Below the pieces are notes generated by a model. It saw only the letters and a list, made by a program, of their open reading frames with translations. It ran no database searches and was not told the DNA's origin. From the NCBI GenBank assembly GCA_963828015.1, contig CAWHCD010000004.1, positions 620,001-684,000 of the forward strand: a stretch of DNA of 64,000 bases, given 5' to 3'. Made by a program: the position numbers and the translations under genes. Every line of letters starts with the position of its first letter. Within the stretch, counting starts at the first letter, position 1. This DNA is from CAVPUA01 sp963828015 (GTDB taxonomy: Bacteria; Actinomycetota; Actinomycetes; Mycobacteriales; Jatrophihabitantaceae). This document shows positions 49,641 to 62,578 of this stretch, in pieces.

Positions 49641-51119
49641 ATGTCGACCCTCGCGCCTTCCGATCCGCTCGTCCCCGTCTCGGATCCCACCCGGCATTAC
49701 GGCTCGCAGGTCACTGCGGTCGAGCCCGGCGGGGTCGAGCCCATCCCGCTCGATGAGCGACATGGCTCCCCCCTCCAGCTGTTCTGGACCTGGACCTCAC
49801 CCAACATGGAGTTCGCCACCATCGCGGTGGGCATCCTGGGCGTCCTCTACTTCGGGCTGACCTTCTGGCAGTCCGTCCTGGCGATCGTCATCGGCACCGC
49901 GGCCGGGTCGCTGGCCCATGGCGCGCTCTCGACGTGGGGGCCCAAGGACGGCCTGTGCCAGATGGTGCTCAGCCGCACCGGATTCGGCTATATCGGCAAC
50001 ATCCTGCCGTCGGGCCTGAACGCGCTCATCGCCGGCATCGGCTGGTTCGCCGTCAACAGCATCAGCGGCGCACTGGCCCTGCACGTGCTGATCAGCAGCA
50101 TCCCGAAGCAGATCTGCCTGCTGATCATCGTCGTGCTCGAACTGGGCATCGCCTTCTTCGGCCACAACCTCGTGCACGTCGTGGAGCGCTTCGCCTTCCC
50201 CGTCCTGGCGGTCGTCTTCGTGATCGCTTCGGTCTGGGTCCTCACCAAGGCCCACCCGAGCACGCCGGCCGGACCGAGTTCGTCGACCCTCGGTGGCTTC
50301 TTGATCATGACCGGGGCGACCTTCGGCTACGCCGCCGGCTGGAACCCCTACGCGTCGGACTACACCCGCTACCTCAAGTCCGACACGCGAAGCACGCCCA
50401 TTGCCCTCTGCGCCGGGCTGGGCGTCTTCGCCTCGTGCGTGCTGCTCGAGGTGGCCGGCGCCGCTGCGGTCACCGCGTTGTCGAGCAACTCCTTGACCGC
50501 CGCCCTTGACGCCGGCCCCAACCCGGCTCAGCTGACCGGGCTGCTGCCGACCTGGCTGGGCAAGCTGACCCTGATCGCGATCTTCATCGGGGCGATCTGC
50601 GCCAACGTCCTGAACATCTACTCCGCCGGACTGTCGGCGATCACCGTCGGGCTGAAGCTGCCGACGCGGGCGGCGCGGGCGGCGGTGTCGATCGCGCTGG
50701 GTGCGATCGGCTACATCGTGGCCACCCAGTACATCGACACCCCGTCGAAGTACGAGAACTTCCTGCTGATCATTTCCTACTGGATCGGTCCGTGGCTGGC
50801 CGTGGTCTTCCTGGATCGCTGGTTCCGGCGCGGCTCGTCCAACATCGGGGCCATCGCGGCGGACAAGCGCTACACGAACTGGGCCGGCCCCATTGCCTTT
50901 GCCGTGGCCACCGCGGTGTCGATCTGGCTGTTCGCCAACCAGCCACCGAAGCTGGTCGGCGTCATCCCGACCGACCATCCGGCGTTCGGCGACATCACCT
51001 TCGAGGTCGGCTTCGTCCTCGCGGCGGTGCTCTACCTGCTGCTGCGCCTGGTCCTCAAGCCCAGTACGCCGGCCGTCTACGAGCCGGCGGTGTCACAACC
51101 CGTGCCCGAACCCGCGTGA
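49641..51119 (+). CDS. NCS1 family purine/cytosine permease
   Basis: 492 residues with 12 predicted helices: RHGSPLQLFWTWTSPNMEFATIAVG, GPKDGLCQMVLSRTGFGYIGNILPSGLNALIAGIGWFAVN, FGYAAGWNPYASDYTRYLKSDTRS and CANVLNIYSAGLSAITVGL. The ATG at 49641 starts the charged N-terminal tail. The stop overlaps the GTG of a cytosine-deaminase-like gene (GTGA at 51116), so cytosine (or another pyrimidine or purine base) uptake coupled to deamination is likely. Confidence 0.9.
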   Translation: MSTLAPSDPLVPVSDPTRHYGSQVTAVEPGGVEPIPLDERHGSPLQLFWTWTSPNMEFATIAVGILGVLYFGLTFWQSVLAIVIGTAAGSLAHGALSTWGPKDGLCQMVLSRTGFGYIGNILPSGLNALIAGIGWFAVNSISGALALHVLISSIPKQICLLIIVVLELGIAFFGHNLVHVVERFAFPVLAVVFVIASVWVLTKAHPSTPAGPSSSTLGGFLIMTGATFGYAAGWNPYASDYTRYLKSDTRSTPIALCAGLGVFASCVLLEVAGAAAVTALSSNSLTAALDAGPNPAQLTGLLPTWLGKLTLIAIFIGAICANVLNIYSAGLSAITVGLKLPTRAARAAVSIALGAIGYIVATQYIDTPSKYENFLLIISYWIGPWLAVVFLDRWFRRGSSNIGAIAADKRYTNWAGPIAFAVATAVSIWLFANQPPKLVGVIPTDHPAFGDITFEVGFVLAAVLYLLLRLVLKPSTPAVYEPAVSQPVPEPA

Positions 51120-51568
51120 GCCTGTCCGCCGAGGCCATGCTGGCGGTGGCGGTCGAGGAAGCCCGGGCCGGGTTGGCCGAAGGTGGCATCCCGATCGGTG
51201 GTGCTCTGTTCGGCGCGGACGGGCAAACAGTGCTGGGCCGCGGCCACAACCGGCGGGTGCAGGACGGCGACCCGTCGATGCACGGTGAGACGTCGGCCTT
51301 CCGCAACGCCGGCCGGCAGGCGTCCTACCGGGGCACGACGATGGTCACCACGCTGTCGCCGTGCTGGTTCTGCAGCGGGCTGGTGCGCCAGTTCGGGATC
51401 AGCCGGGTGGTGATCGGGGAGGCGCGGACGTTCTACGGTGGCCACGATTGGCTGGCCGAGAACGGCGTCGAGGTCGTGCTGCTCGACGACCCCGGCTGCG
51501 TGCAGATGATGACCGAGTTCATCGCCGAGTACCCCTCGTTGTGGAACGAGGACATCGGCGTGGACTAG
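51116..51568 (+). CDS. Cytosine deaminase-like nucleoside/base deaminase
   Basis: 150 residues starting at GTG 51116. Zinc site: HGE (His56, Glu58) in DPSMHGETSAFRNAGR, and SPCWFCSG (Cys83, Cys86). PIGGALF and FYGGHDWLAENGVEVVLLDDPGC resemble the yeast-type (FCY1) cytosine deaminase rather than the larger CodA. It would convert cytosine to uracil. Overlaps the permease gene by four bases: an uptake-and-deaminate pair. Confidence 0.9.
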   Translation: MSLSAEAMLAVAVEEARAGLAEGGIPIGGALFGADGQTVLGRGHNRRVQDGDPSMHGETSAFRNAGRQASYRGTTMVTTLSPCWFCSGLVRQFGISRVVIGEARTFYGGHDWLAENGVEVVLLDDPGCVQMMTEFIAEYPSLWNEDIGVD

Positions 51569-52764
51569 AAGCCACGGGTGACCACATAGGTGTTCGTCGT
51601 GGCCGAGGTCGCCCCGAGCTGCCCCGACAGCCCGTTCAGGTAGCTGCGGATGGATCGATCATCGCTGGCGTCGACGTCGGCCGCGCCGGGGACGTAGGAC
51701 TCGTCGAGTCCGTGGTTGGCCCCGACCGACTCGTGCCCGCGGTGGACGGTGACCGTGGTGATGTTGCTGCGGTCGGGGTTGGGCGCCCCGTCCAGGTGCG
51801 GCACCACGTCGTCGGCGTTCTCGATGGCCAGCACCTGCACCGAGTGCGGTAGGGCGCCCACCAGTTGGCCGATCGGCGCACCGGCGGTGATCACGTGACT
51901 GACGTCGTAGCCGGATTCGACCAGATCGCGAGCGGTGTTGACCGCCACCGTGCCGCCCAGGCTGTGCCCGACCAGGGTCACGTCGTCTGCCACGGTCACC
52001 CCGGCCGACTGCATGGCCGCGACGATGCCCTTCTCGTAGGTGCTGTCCTGCCCGGCCATCGCCCGAAGGTTGGTGCCCGGATTGGTCACGTTCGGGTCGT
52101 GGATGTCGGCGACCTGCCAGTCCTTGGTGCCCGGGATGTCGACGATCACCTTGCGGTAGGCCCCGCCCTCGGCATCGACGCCGGTCAGGATCTGCACGCT
52201 GATCTCGCCGGGTGCCCCGTCGTTGCGGTGGGCCAGCGCCGCGATCAGGTCGCTGAGCGACCGTGGTGGCGTGCTGGCGATCGCACTGTCATCGACGCCT
52301 TGGGGGGTGAGCACGGCGTGCCCGTCGGCGTACAGCGAGCCCAGCCGGCCCGGCGGCAGGAACGATTCCAGCGCGCGGAGGGGTAGATCGAGCACCGACG
52401 GCCGATCGCCCTGGATCACCTTCAGGGGCGGCAGCCAGTAGGGCCGTAACTGGTCGACGTCGCGGTAGGCCTGGGCCGCGGCCCGCAGCGTCACCTGCAA
52501 CTCCGTCCCCCGCAGGGCGACTGCGGTCAGCCCACGAGGGCCGTCCAGCGCCAGGACGAGCGCGGCCTCGGCCCGTGCTGCGCCGTCGGGGTCGAGCAGG
52601 GCCGACGCGTCGAGCCCGGAGAGCAGCTCGGTGTGTAGCCGCACGCTCTGCTCCAGCACCTGATCGGCCAGCGTGGCGATCAGCCCGGCCGCGCGGTGCA
52701 TGTCCTCGCAGTCGGCGCTGATGGAACCGGCCCCGCCCGTGACCGACACGGGCTGCGGGCTCAT
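51565..52764 (-). CDS. Alpha/beta hydrolase with WXG-like N-terminal region (DUF1023-like)
   Basis: 399 residues. The helical N-terminus (SADCEDMHRAAGLIATLADQVLEQSVRLHTELLSGLD...AALRAAAQAYRDVDQLRP) looks like an ESX-type substrate helix bundle. The C-terminal hydrolase has the nucleophile elbow VTLVGHSLGGTVAVNTARDL, an acid in VLAIENADDVVPHLDG and His in VTVHRGHESVGANHGLDESY. No signal peptide. Its start overlaps the stop of the small helical gene upstream (ATGA at 52761), a typical partner arrangement. Possible T7SS-exported esterase; inference. Confidence 0.75.
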   Translation of the reverse strand: MSPQPVSVTGGAGSISADCEDMHRAAGLIATLADQVLEQSVRLHTELLSGLDASALLDPDGAARAEAALVLALDGPRGLTAVALRGTELQVTLRAAAQAYRDVDQLRPYWLPPLKVIQGDRPSVLDLPLRALESFLPPGRLGSLYADGHAVLTPQGVDDSAIASTPPRSLSDLIAALAHRNDGAPGEISVQILTGVDAEGGAYRKVIVDIPGTKDWQVADIHDPNVTNPGTNLRAMAGQDSTYEKGIVAAMQSAGVTVADDVTLVGHSLGGTVAVNTARDLVESGYDVSHVITAGAPIGQLVGALPHSVQVLAIENADDVVPHLDGAPNPDRSNITTVTVHRGHESVGANHGLDESYVPGAADVDASDDRSIRSYLNGLSGQLGATSATTNTYVVTRGF

Positions 52765-53102
52765 AGATGCCCCGCCGCCAGGTGGCCGAGCGCGCTCACA
52801 CCGCGTTCGGCCAGGCTGCCCGCCTCGCGGGGTACCGCCAGGGCGACGGCCAGGACGTGTTCGACGGAGTTGGCGTGGGCCAGCAGCGCCGCGGCGGCGT
52901 GATGCAACTGGGTGCCGGCGTGGTCGAGGTCGGCGCACAGATCCTCGGCCCGCGCGCGGAACCGGGAGGCCGCCAGCGAGACCCACTGCGTCTGGTTCGC
53001 GGCGGCGCGCAGCGCCGCACAGTGACGGCTGACCTCGTCGGCCTCGCCGGCAATGCGCCGGGCTCGGGTGCGCAGCGCGGCGGGGTCGGGGAGCACGGGC
53101 AT
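52761..53102 (-). CDS. Small helical WXG100-like protein, 113 aa
   Basis: 113 residues, almost entirely helical: DPAALRTRARRIAGEADEVSRHCAALRAAANQTQWVSLAASRFRARAEDLCADLDHAGTQLHHAAAALLAHANSVEHVLA. A W lies in the turn between two helices (TQWVSLAASRF), giving a WxxxAAxxFR form close to the WXG turn. Coupled by overlap with the hydrolase. WXG100-like function is inferred from size, helices and the turn. Confidence 0.6.
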   Translation of the reverse strand: MPVLPDPAALRTRARRIAGEADEVSRHCAALRAAANQTQWVSLAASRFRARAEDLCADLDHAGTQLHHAAAALLAHANSVEHVLAVALAVPREAGSLAERGVSALGHLAAGHL

Positions 53103-53153
53103 GCATTCGACGTTGACACGTTCGAGGCACAGGCGAAATGTCGCTCGCGTACC

Positions 53154-53163
53154 TTGTGGATAA
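53154..53163. promoter_or_regulatory. DnaA-box-like sequence
   Basis: TTGTGGATAA is the reverse complement of TTATCCACAA, a good match to the DnaA box. It lies in the divergent promoter region between the WXG-like gene and the DUF3263 gene. A single box has little weight. Confidence 0.35.
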
Positions 53164-53271
53164 CCGTTTCTTGCTCCACAGGCCGCGCGTCCTGCCCGTC
53201 GAGGCTCGGCTCGTGGTTGAATCACAACGGTGCAACTTAGATCGACGCCACGACAGGGGGATACACGCAGG

Positions 53272-53577
53272 ATGGAGTCCGTGCACGCCGCCTCCGAGGC
53301 AGAACTCGAGGCCGCCGAGGCAGTTGACGGCCTGACGCGCCGAGATCGCGACATCCTGACGTTCGAACGGCAGTGGTGGAAGTACGCCGGCGCGAAGGAA
53401 CAGGCCATCCGTGAGCTGTTCGACATGTCAGCGACGCGCTACTACCAGGTTCTGAACACCCTGATCGACACTCCGGCGGCCCTGGAGGCCGACCCGATGC
53501 TGGTCAAGCGGCTGCGCCGGTTGCGGGCCAGCCGGCAGCGCCAGCGCTCGGCCCGCCGCCTCGGCATCGAGGTCTGA
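53272..53577 (+). CDS. DUF3263 family protein (helix-turn-helix-like)
   Basis: 101 residues: LTRRDRDILTFERQWWKYAGAKEQAIRELFDMSATRYYQVLNTLIDTPAALEADPMLVKRLRRLRASRQRQRSARRLG. The core reads like a sigma-factor region-4 or winged helix with a basic C-terminal tail. DUF3263 proteins are an actinobacterial family of unknown function that commonly precede a LytR_C/VirR-like gene, as here. ATG 53272 gives the usual length. Confidence 0.88.
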   Translation: MESVHAASEAELEAAEAVDGLTRRDRDILTFERQWWKYAGAKEQAIRELFDMSATRYYQVLNTLIDTPAALEADPMLVKRLRRLRASRQRQRSARRLGIEV

Positions 53578-53600
53578 ACCGAGGCATGGACACTTAGTCC

Positions 53601-54161
53601 GTGGTTCACGTTGCTCCCCCCGGCACCCGACGGCGCCGCCTGGATCTGATCGTCGGTGCGCTCCTGGCCATCCTTGGCGTCGTCGTCGCGGTGATCGCCG
53701 TCATTGCCTTGCATCAGCCCAAGGGTCGCGAGGCGGCCAAGGTCATCAGCTCGGCCGTCGCCCATTCCTCGGCCACCCCGAGCCCGTCGGCGTCCGCGAC
53801 CTCCAGCGCGCCCAGTTCGAGTGCCCCGCGTAGCTCGACGGCGGCTTCGACCGCCGCGGTTCCGGCCACCGGCGTCAAATCGGTGCCGCTCGTGGTGCTC
53901 AACTCGACCAACCAGACCGGGCTGGCCCTGGCGGCGGCCAAGGTCTTCCAGGCCGGCGGCTGGACGGTGACCAGCTCCGGCAACATCGACAACGACATTC
54001 TCTCGACCTGCGCCTACTACGACCCGTCCGACCCGCAGAACCTGATTTCGGCGACGGCCCTGATGGTCCAGTTCCCGGCCATCAAACGGGTGAAGGAGAA
54101 GTTCACCGGGCTGCCCCCCGGGCCGATCGTGGTCGTCCTGACCAAGGACTACACGGCCTGA
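53601..54161 (+). CDS. Membrane-anchored LytR_C domain protein, VirR-like
   Basis: 186 residues starting at GTG 53601. Basic N-terminus, one membrane helix (about 14-36), a Ser/Pro-rich linker, and a C-terminal LytR_C domain: VPLVVLNSTNQTGLALAAAKVFQAGGWTVTSSGNIDNDILSTCAYY, PAIKRVKEKFTGLPPGPIVVVLTKDY. Same build and position (after DUF3263) as mycobacterial Rv0431/VirR, which influences envelope permeability and vesicle release; the family resemblance is stated from memory. Confidence 0.85.
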   Translation: MVHVAPPGTRRRRLDLIVGALLAILGVVVAVIAVIALHQPKGREAAKVISSAVAHSSATPSPSASATSSAPSSSAPRSSTAASTAAVPATGVKSVPLVVLNSTNQTGLALAAAKVFQAGGWTVTSSGNIDNDILSTCAYYDPSDPQNLISATALMVQFPAIKRVKEKFTGLPPGPIVVVLTKDYTA

Positions 54162-54240
54162 CGGTGCACGGCCGCGTCCTCGCCGCCACCGAAACCTGCG
54201 GTGCCTGCGGTGTGGCAGAATCGGTGAGGACAACTGAATA

Positions 54241-54352
54241 ACTCCCTTATCCAGAGGGGCAGAGGGACCGGCCCGATGAAGCCCCGGCAACCACTGTGAT
54301 GACCGCTCCTAGCTCGAGCGAGGCCGCCACAGAGAGGTGCCAACTCCGGCTC
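54241..54352 (+). promoter_or_regulatory. SAM-I (S-box) riboswitch upstream of thrC
   Basis: Conserved core: CTTATCCAGAGGGGCAGAGG, then GACCGGCCCGATGAAG, CCCCGGCAACC, and after a variable stem AGAGGTGCCAACTCC. These are the four SAM-I motifs in order. The aptamer ends about 77 nt before the thrC ATG. A SAM-binding RNA ahead of threonine synthase links methionine/SAM status to the competing threonine branch. Confidence 0.88.
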
Positions 54353-54428
54353 TGACCCACCGTGTGCGCTTTCATGACGCGCCGTCGGCGGGCATTTCAG
54401 AGGAAGATGAGGAGAAAGGCCTCCCTTC

Positions 54429-55694
54429 ATGACTGCATTGCTGGACGCTCGTCCGTCCTCTCCCGCCTCGGCGCTGGTCTGTCGCAACTGCGGCGCCAGC
54501 TACCCCCTCGGGGCCCAGCACGCCTGCTTCGAATGCTTCGGTCCGCTGGAGATCGGCTACGACCAGGCGGCCCTGGCCCGGGTGACCCGCGAGTCGATCG
54601 AGGCGGGGCCGCACTCGATCTGGCGCTACGCCGGGCTGCTGCCGGTCGGGCAGGACCTGACCCACCGGGTCGACTCGGGCACCGGCATGACGCCGCTGAT
54701 CCGGGCCGACCGGCTCGGCGCCGAACTCGGCTTCACCGCACCCCTCTGGGTCAAGGACGATTCGGCCAATCCGACCCATTCGTTCAAGGACCGGGTCGTC
54801 TCGGTGGCGATCACGGCCGCCCGTGAACTCGGCTTCGAGCGGATCGCCTGTGCCTCGACGGGCAACCTGGCCAACTCCGTCGCCGCGCACGCGACGCGCA
54901 TCGGCATGCCCTACATCGTCTTCGTCCCGTCCGACCTGGAGCCGGCCAAGATCGTCCAGACCGCGATCTACGGCGGCACCCTGGTCGGCATCGAGGGCAG
55001 CTACGACGACGTCAACCGGCTCTGCTCGGAGCTGTCGGAGACCGACGAGTTCGAGTCCACCGGCTTCGTCAACGTCAACGTCCGCCCGTATTACGCCGAG
55101 GGCTCCAAGACCCTGGGCTTCGAGGTGGCCGAGCAGCTGGGCTGGCGGATCCCGCCGCAGGTGGTCGCGCCCATGGCGTCGGGCTCGCTGCTGACCAAGG
55201 TGCACAAGGCGTTCAAGGAGCTGGTCACGGCCGGACTCGTCGATGCGACCCCGTGGAAGGTCTTCGGGGCGCAGTCGGCCGGCTGCTCACCGATTGCCCA
55301 GGCCTTCCGCGACGGCCTGGACGTCGTGACGCCGGTCAAGCCCACCGGCATCGCCAAGTCCCTGAACATCGGCAACCCGGCCGATGGGCCGTATGCGCTG
55401 GACGTCGTGCGATCGACCGGCGGGGCGATGGACTTCGTCGGCGACGACGAGATTCGCGAGGGCATCTCGCTGCTGGCGCGTACTACCGGTGTCTTCGCCG
55501 AGACGGCCGGCGGGGTGACCACCGGGGTGCTGAAGAAGCTGGTCGAGTCCGGGCAGCTGGATCCGAGCGTCGAGACGGTCATCTACAACACCGGCGATGG
55601 GCTCAAGACGCTCGACGCCGTGGCCGACCGGGCGCATCCGACCGCCGTCATCAAGCCGACGATCAAGGCGATGCGCGAGGCCGGCCTGCTCTGA
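54429..55694 (+). CDS. thrC: Threonine synthase
   Basis: 421 residues. N-terminal zinc-ribbon Cys18, Cys21, Cys33, Cys36 (VCRNCGAS...HACFECFGPL). PLP Lys120 in NPTHSFKDRVVSVA, the phosphate-binding CASTGNLANSVAAHA, and ETAGGVTTGVLKKL. The enzyme converts O-phosphohomoserine to threonine. The zinc-ribbon plus SAM-responsive leader resembles the plant-like long form. A SAM-I riboswitch precedes it. Confidence 0.94.
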   Translation: MTALLDARPSSPASALVCRNCGASYPLGAQHACFECFGPLEIGYDQAALARVTRESIEAGPHSIWRYAGLLPVGQDLTHRVDSGTGMTPLIRADRLGAELGFTAPLWVKDDSANPTHSFKDRVVSVAITAARELGFERIACASTGNLANSVAAHATRIGMPYIVFVPSDLEPAKIVQTAIYGGTLVGIEGSYDDVNRLCSELSETDEFESTGFVNVNVRPYYAEGSKTLGFEVAEQLGWRIPPQVVAPMASGSLLTKVHKAFKELVTAGLVDATPWKVFGAQSAGCSPIAQAFRDGLDVVTPVKPTGIAKSLNIGNPADGPYALDVVRSTGGAMDFVGDDEIREGISLLARTTGVFAETAGGVTTGVLKKLVESGQLDPSVETVIYNTGDGLKTLDAVADRAHPTAVIKPTIKAMREAGLL

Positions 55695-55759
55695 GGCGTC
55701 TCCCCAGAACAGTCCAGCCGGCTGGAATCGGGGACGGCGGCGCGGCGTTAGCCTTAGCC

Positions 55760-56086
55760 GTGACCCAAAGTTTCGGCGCGGTGCTGCAGATGACCACCCA
55801 TCCGGGCCAGCGCGAGGACGCGATGCGCATCCTCACCAACTACGCCGGCACCCTGGACGGTGAGCCGGGGACGTTGCTGTTCGCCGCCGCCGCCGACCCC
55901 AACGACGAGAACATGATCTGGGTGTGGGAAGAGTTCGCCGACGGCGACGCCGTGCAGCAGCATTTCGAGCACGACTTCTTCCGCGCGCTGCAGTTCGAGC
56001 TGAGCGAACTGCTGGCCGAGCCGGCGGCCGTCCGGCCCTTGGCGCCCTTCGTGCGCCGGGTCAATCCGAGCATCTCCGCCGACTGA
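55760..56086 (+). CDS. Antibiotic biosynthesis monooxygenase-like (ABM) protein
   Basis: 108 residues starting at GTG 55760. FGAVLQMTTHPGQREDAMRILTNYAG, GTLLFAAAADPNDENMIWVWEEFADGDAVQQHFEHDFFRALQFELSELLAEPA match the dimeric ferredoxin-like ABM fold (putative quinol monooxygenase or heme-degrading-like). Substrate unknown. Stands alone between thrC and groL. Confidence 0.75.
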   Translation: MTQSFGAVLQMTTHPGQREDAMRILTNYAGTLDGEPGTLLFAAAADPNDENMIWVWEEFADGDAVQQHFEHDFFRALQFELSELLAEPAAVRPLAPFVRRVNPSISAD

Positions 56087-56130
56087 GCGGGTCAGCGCGA
56101 GGCCCACGCCGGCTTGCACTCGTCCGGGGA

Positions 56131-56174
56131 GAGTGCTAAACACGAAGTTGGCACTCTCCACACTTGAGTGCCAA
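56131..56174. promoter_or_regulatory. CIRCE element with an extra half-site (HrcA)
   Basis: TTGGCACTC (56148-56156), 9 bp, GAGTGCCAA (56166-56174): a perfect inverted repeat matching CIRCE. A further GAGTGCTAA half lies at 56131-56139. HrcA repression of the groL gene 97 bp downstream is expected. Confidence 0.9.
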
Positions 56175-56270
56175 TCGCACGGCCATGATGAGGGGTGAGA
56201 CTGCCCCGTCCGTCGCGGGCATCACCGGCTGGGCGTCACACCCGACATCGCAAACATGTGAGGACATCGA

Positions 56271-57902
<1,632 letters not shown>

Positions 57903-57944
57903 GTCTGGATCTCAGCCCGCTGGGTTCAAGATCACAGCACGTAA

Positions 57945-57978
57945 CGAGGGCGGTCCCGGGAAACCGGGGCCGCCCTCG
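57945..57978 (+). terminator. groL terminator
   Basis: CGAGGGCGGTCCCGG (57945-57959) pairs with CCGGGGCCGCCCTCG (57964-57978), 15 bp with one G-U, 43 bp past the groL stop. Confidence 0.75.
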
Positions 57979-58024
57979 AGCTGTTCGGGCCCATGGACCG
58001 GCCCGCGCCGACTAAAGTTTGTGC

Positions 58025-59433
58025 ATGGAACCGCAGCTGCTGGTCAACGGCCAACAGCGTGCCCTTGGCCCGGTCGGCGGCCAGGTGACGTTGCTGGAAT
58101 GGCTGCGCGGCAGCGGGTTCACAGGTAGCAAGGAAGGCTGCGCCGAGGGCGAATGCGGTGCCTGCGCGGTACTGGTCGCCAAGCCAGACGTCGAGGGCAG
58201 TCGGTGGACGGCAATCAACTCCTGCCTGGTCCTGGCCGCGGGCCTGGACGGGCAAGAGGTCGTGACCGCCGAAGGGCTGGGCCGGCCCGGAGAGCTGCAT
58301 CCGGTGCAGGCCGAGATGGCGGCCCGGGGCGGGTCGCAGTGCGGCTACTGCACACCCGGATTCATCGCCTCGATGGCGGCGGAGTACTACCGCCCCGACC
58401 GCGTCGCCGATGAGGTCGACGACCCGGAGCACGGCCCGAACGGGTTCGACCTGCATGCCCTGTCGGGCAACCTCTGCCGCTGCACCGGCTACCGGCCGAT
58501 CCGCGATGCCGCCTACGCCCTGGAAGGGCCGGCGGCTGCGGATCCGCTGTTCGCGCGCACAGCCCACTCGGCGCCACCGGCGCGACCAGGCGTGATCATC
58601 GGCGAGCAGGGCACGTTCGTGCGGCCGAGCGATCTGAGCGCGGCTCTCGGTTTGCTGGCCGAGAACCCCGATGCCCGGGTCGTCGCCGGCTCGACCGACT
58701 GGGGCGTGGAGCTCAACATCCGCCATGCCCGCGTCCCGCTGACGATCGGCATCGACCGCTTACCCGAACTGCGCGAGTTCCGTGCCGGGTCGGACGTGAT
58801 CGAGGTGGGCGCGGCGCTGACGTTGTCGGAGATCGAACGCTTGCTGGCCGGCCGAGTGCCGCTGCTGGATGAACTGTTCCCCCAGTTCGCGTCCCGCCTG
58901 ATCCGCAACGGGGCCACGCTCGGTGGCAACCTGGGCACCGGCTCGCCGATCGGTGACTCACCACCGGTGCTGTTGGCGCTGGATGCGTCGCTCGTGTTGG
59001 TCGGCCCGGGCGGTGAGCGAGAGGTGGCGTTGGCCGAGTACTTCACCGGCTATCGGCAGAGCATCCGGGCGCCGCAGGAGTTGATCAAGGCGATTCGCAT
59101 CCCGCTGCCGATCGCCGGACGCAGCGGCTTCTACAAGATCGCCAAGCGCCGCTTCGACGATATCTCGAGTGTGGCCGTGGCGTTCGCGCTGCGCTTGGAC
59201 GGGGACCTGGTCAGCGACATCAAGATCGGCCTGGGCGGGGCCGCGGCGACTCCGGTGCGGGCGCGGGCCACAGAGCAGGCGCTGATCGGCGGCCCCTGGG
59301 CGGCGTCGGCGGTCGAGGCCGCGGCGGCGGTCCTGTGCGGTGAGGGCACCCCGCTCAGCGATCACCGGGCCAGTGCGGACTACCGGCGGGCGATGCTCGG
59401 CGCCACGCTGCGCAAGTTTCAGGCGAGCTGGCC

Positions 59434-59437
<4 letters not shown>
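58025..59437 (+). CDS. xdhA: Xanthine dehydrogenase small subunit (2Fe-2S and FAD domains)
   Basis: 470 residues. First [2Fe-2S] cluster: Cys39, Cys44, Cys47, Cys67 (GCAEGECGACAV). Second cluster: Cys106, Cys109 (QCGYCTPGFIAS) and Cys151, Cys153 (NLCRCTGYRPI). FAD domain: VRPSDLSAALGLLAENPDARVVAGSTDWGVELNIR, LIRNGATLGGNLGTGSPIGDSPPVLLALDA. ATG 58025 is preferred over the upstream TTG. Its stop overlaps xdhB (ATGA at 59434). Confidence 0.95.
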
Positions 59438-61759
<2,322 letters not shown>

Positions 61760-61763
<4 letters not shown>

Positions 61764-62578
61764 CGATGGACTGGCTGGCCGCGGTGACCCAGTTGCGGCA
61801 AGACCGGCAGCCCGGCGTGCTGATCACCCTGCTCGATGTCCGCGGTCACGCGCCCCGTGCCGCGGGCGCCAAGATGGTGGTGAGCGCGCAGCACAGTTGG
61901 GGCAGCGTGGGCGGCGGCAACCTGGAAGAGACCGCGATCGAGCGCGCCCGGGAAATGATCGCCTCGGGTGCGGCCAGCCCGGAGACGCAGCAGGCCAACC
62001 TCAACGAGCACGAGCGCACCGAACATGGACGGCAGTGCTGCGGCGGGGTGGTCACGTTGCTGCTCGAACCGTTGCCGGTGCGGCCGGTGGTGGCCATCTT
62101 CGGGGTCGGCCACGTCGGCTACGAGCTCGCGCGGATCCTGTCCAGGTTGGAACTATCGTTGTATATCTGCGATTCCCGCGCGGAGCAGGTAGACCGGGTG
62201 CGGCTGGCCGACGTGATCGACGGCATCGCCGACGTCAGCGTGCACCATGCCGTGCTCGGCGAGCAGGTGCTCGAACGGCTGCCCGCCGGGGCGCACGTAG
62301 TGATCATGACCCATGATCACGCCGAGGATTTCGCCCTGTGCGACACCGCGCTGCGGCTGCCCCACCTCGGCCGCATCGGACTGATCGGCTCCCGGGTCAA
62401 GTGGACCCGGTTCAAGGCCCAGCTGGCCGCGGCCGGTCATCCGGGCGAGGTGATCGAGCGGATCAGCTGCCCGATCGGCCTGCCGACGATCACCGGCAAG
62501 GACCCGGCCGTGATCGCGATTTCGGTGGCCGCCGAACTCGTCCAGGCATGGGAACGTGCGGCGACCGTGGTGCCATGA
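61760..62578 (+). CDS. xdhC: Xanthine dehydrogenase accessory protein XdhC
   Basis: 272 residues. DWLAAVTQLRQDRQPGVLITLLDVRGHAPRAAGAKMVVSA, GSVGGGNLEETAIERAREM, HGRQCCGGVVTLLLEPL, then the Rossmann-like half VVAIFGVGHVGYELARILSRL and HVVIMTHDHAEDFALCDTALRLPHLGRIGLIGSRVKWTRF, ending with GLPTITGKDPAVIAISVAAELV. It sulfurates and inserts the molybdenum cofactor into XdhB. Overlaps both neighbours by ATGA. Confidence 0.94.

Noticed and set aside
53104..53125. LexA/SOS-box-like sequence (TTCGACGT...ACGTTCGA)
   Set aside because: The arms are not true inverted repeats and differ from the actinobacterial TCGAAC-N4-GTTCGA consensus.
56087..56270. groES upstream of groL
   Set aside because: The 184-bp interval contains the CIRCE and promoter only; no room or ORF for groES.
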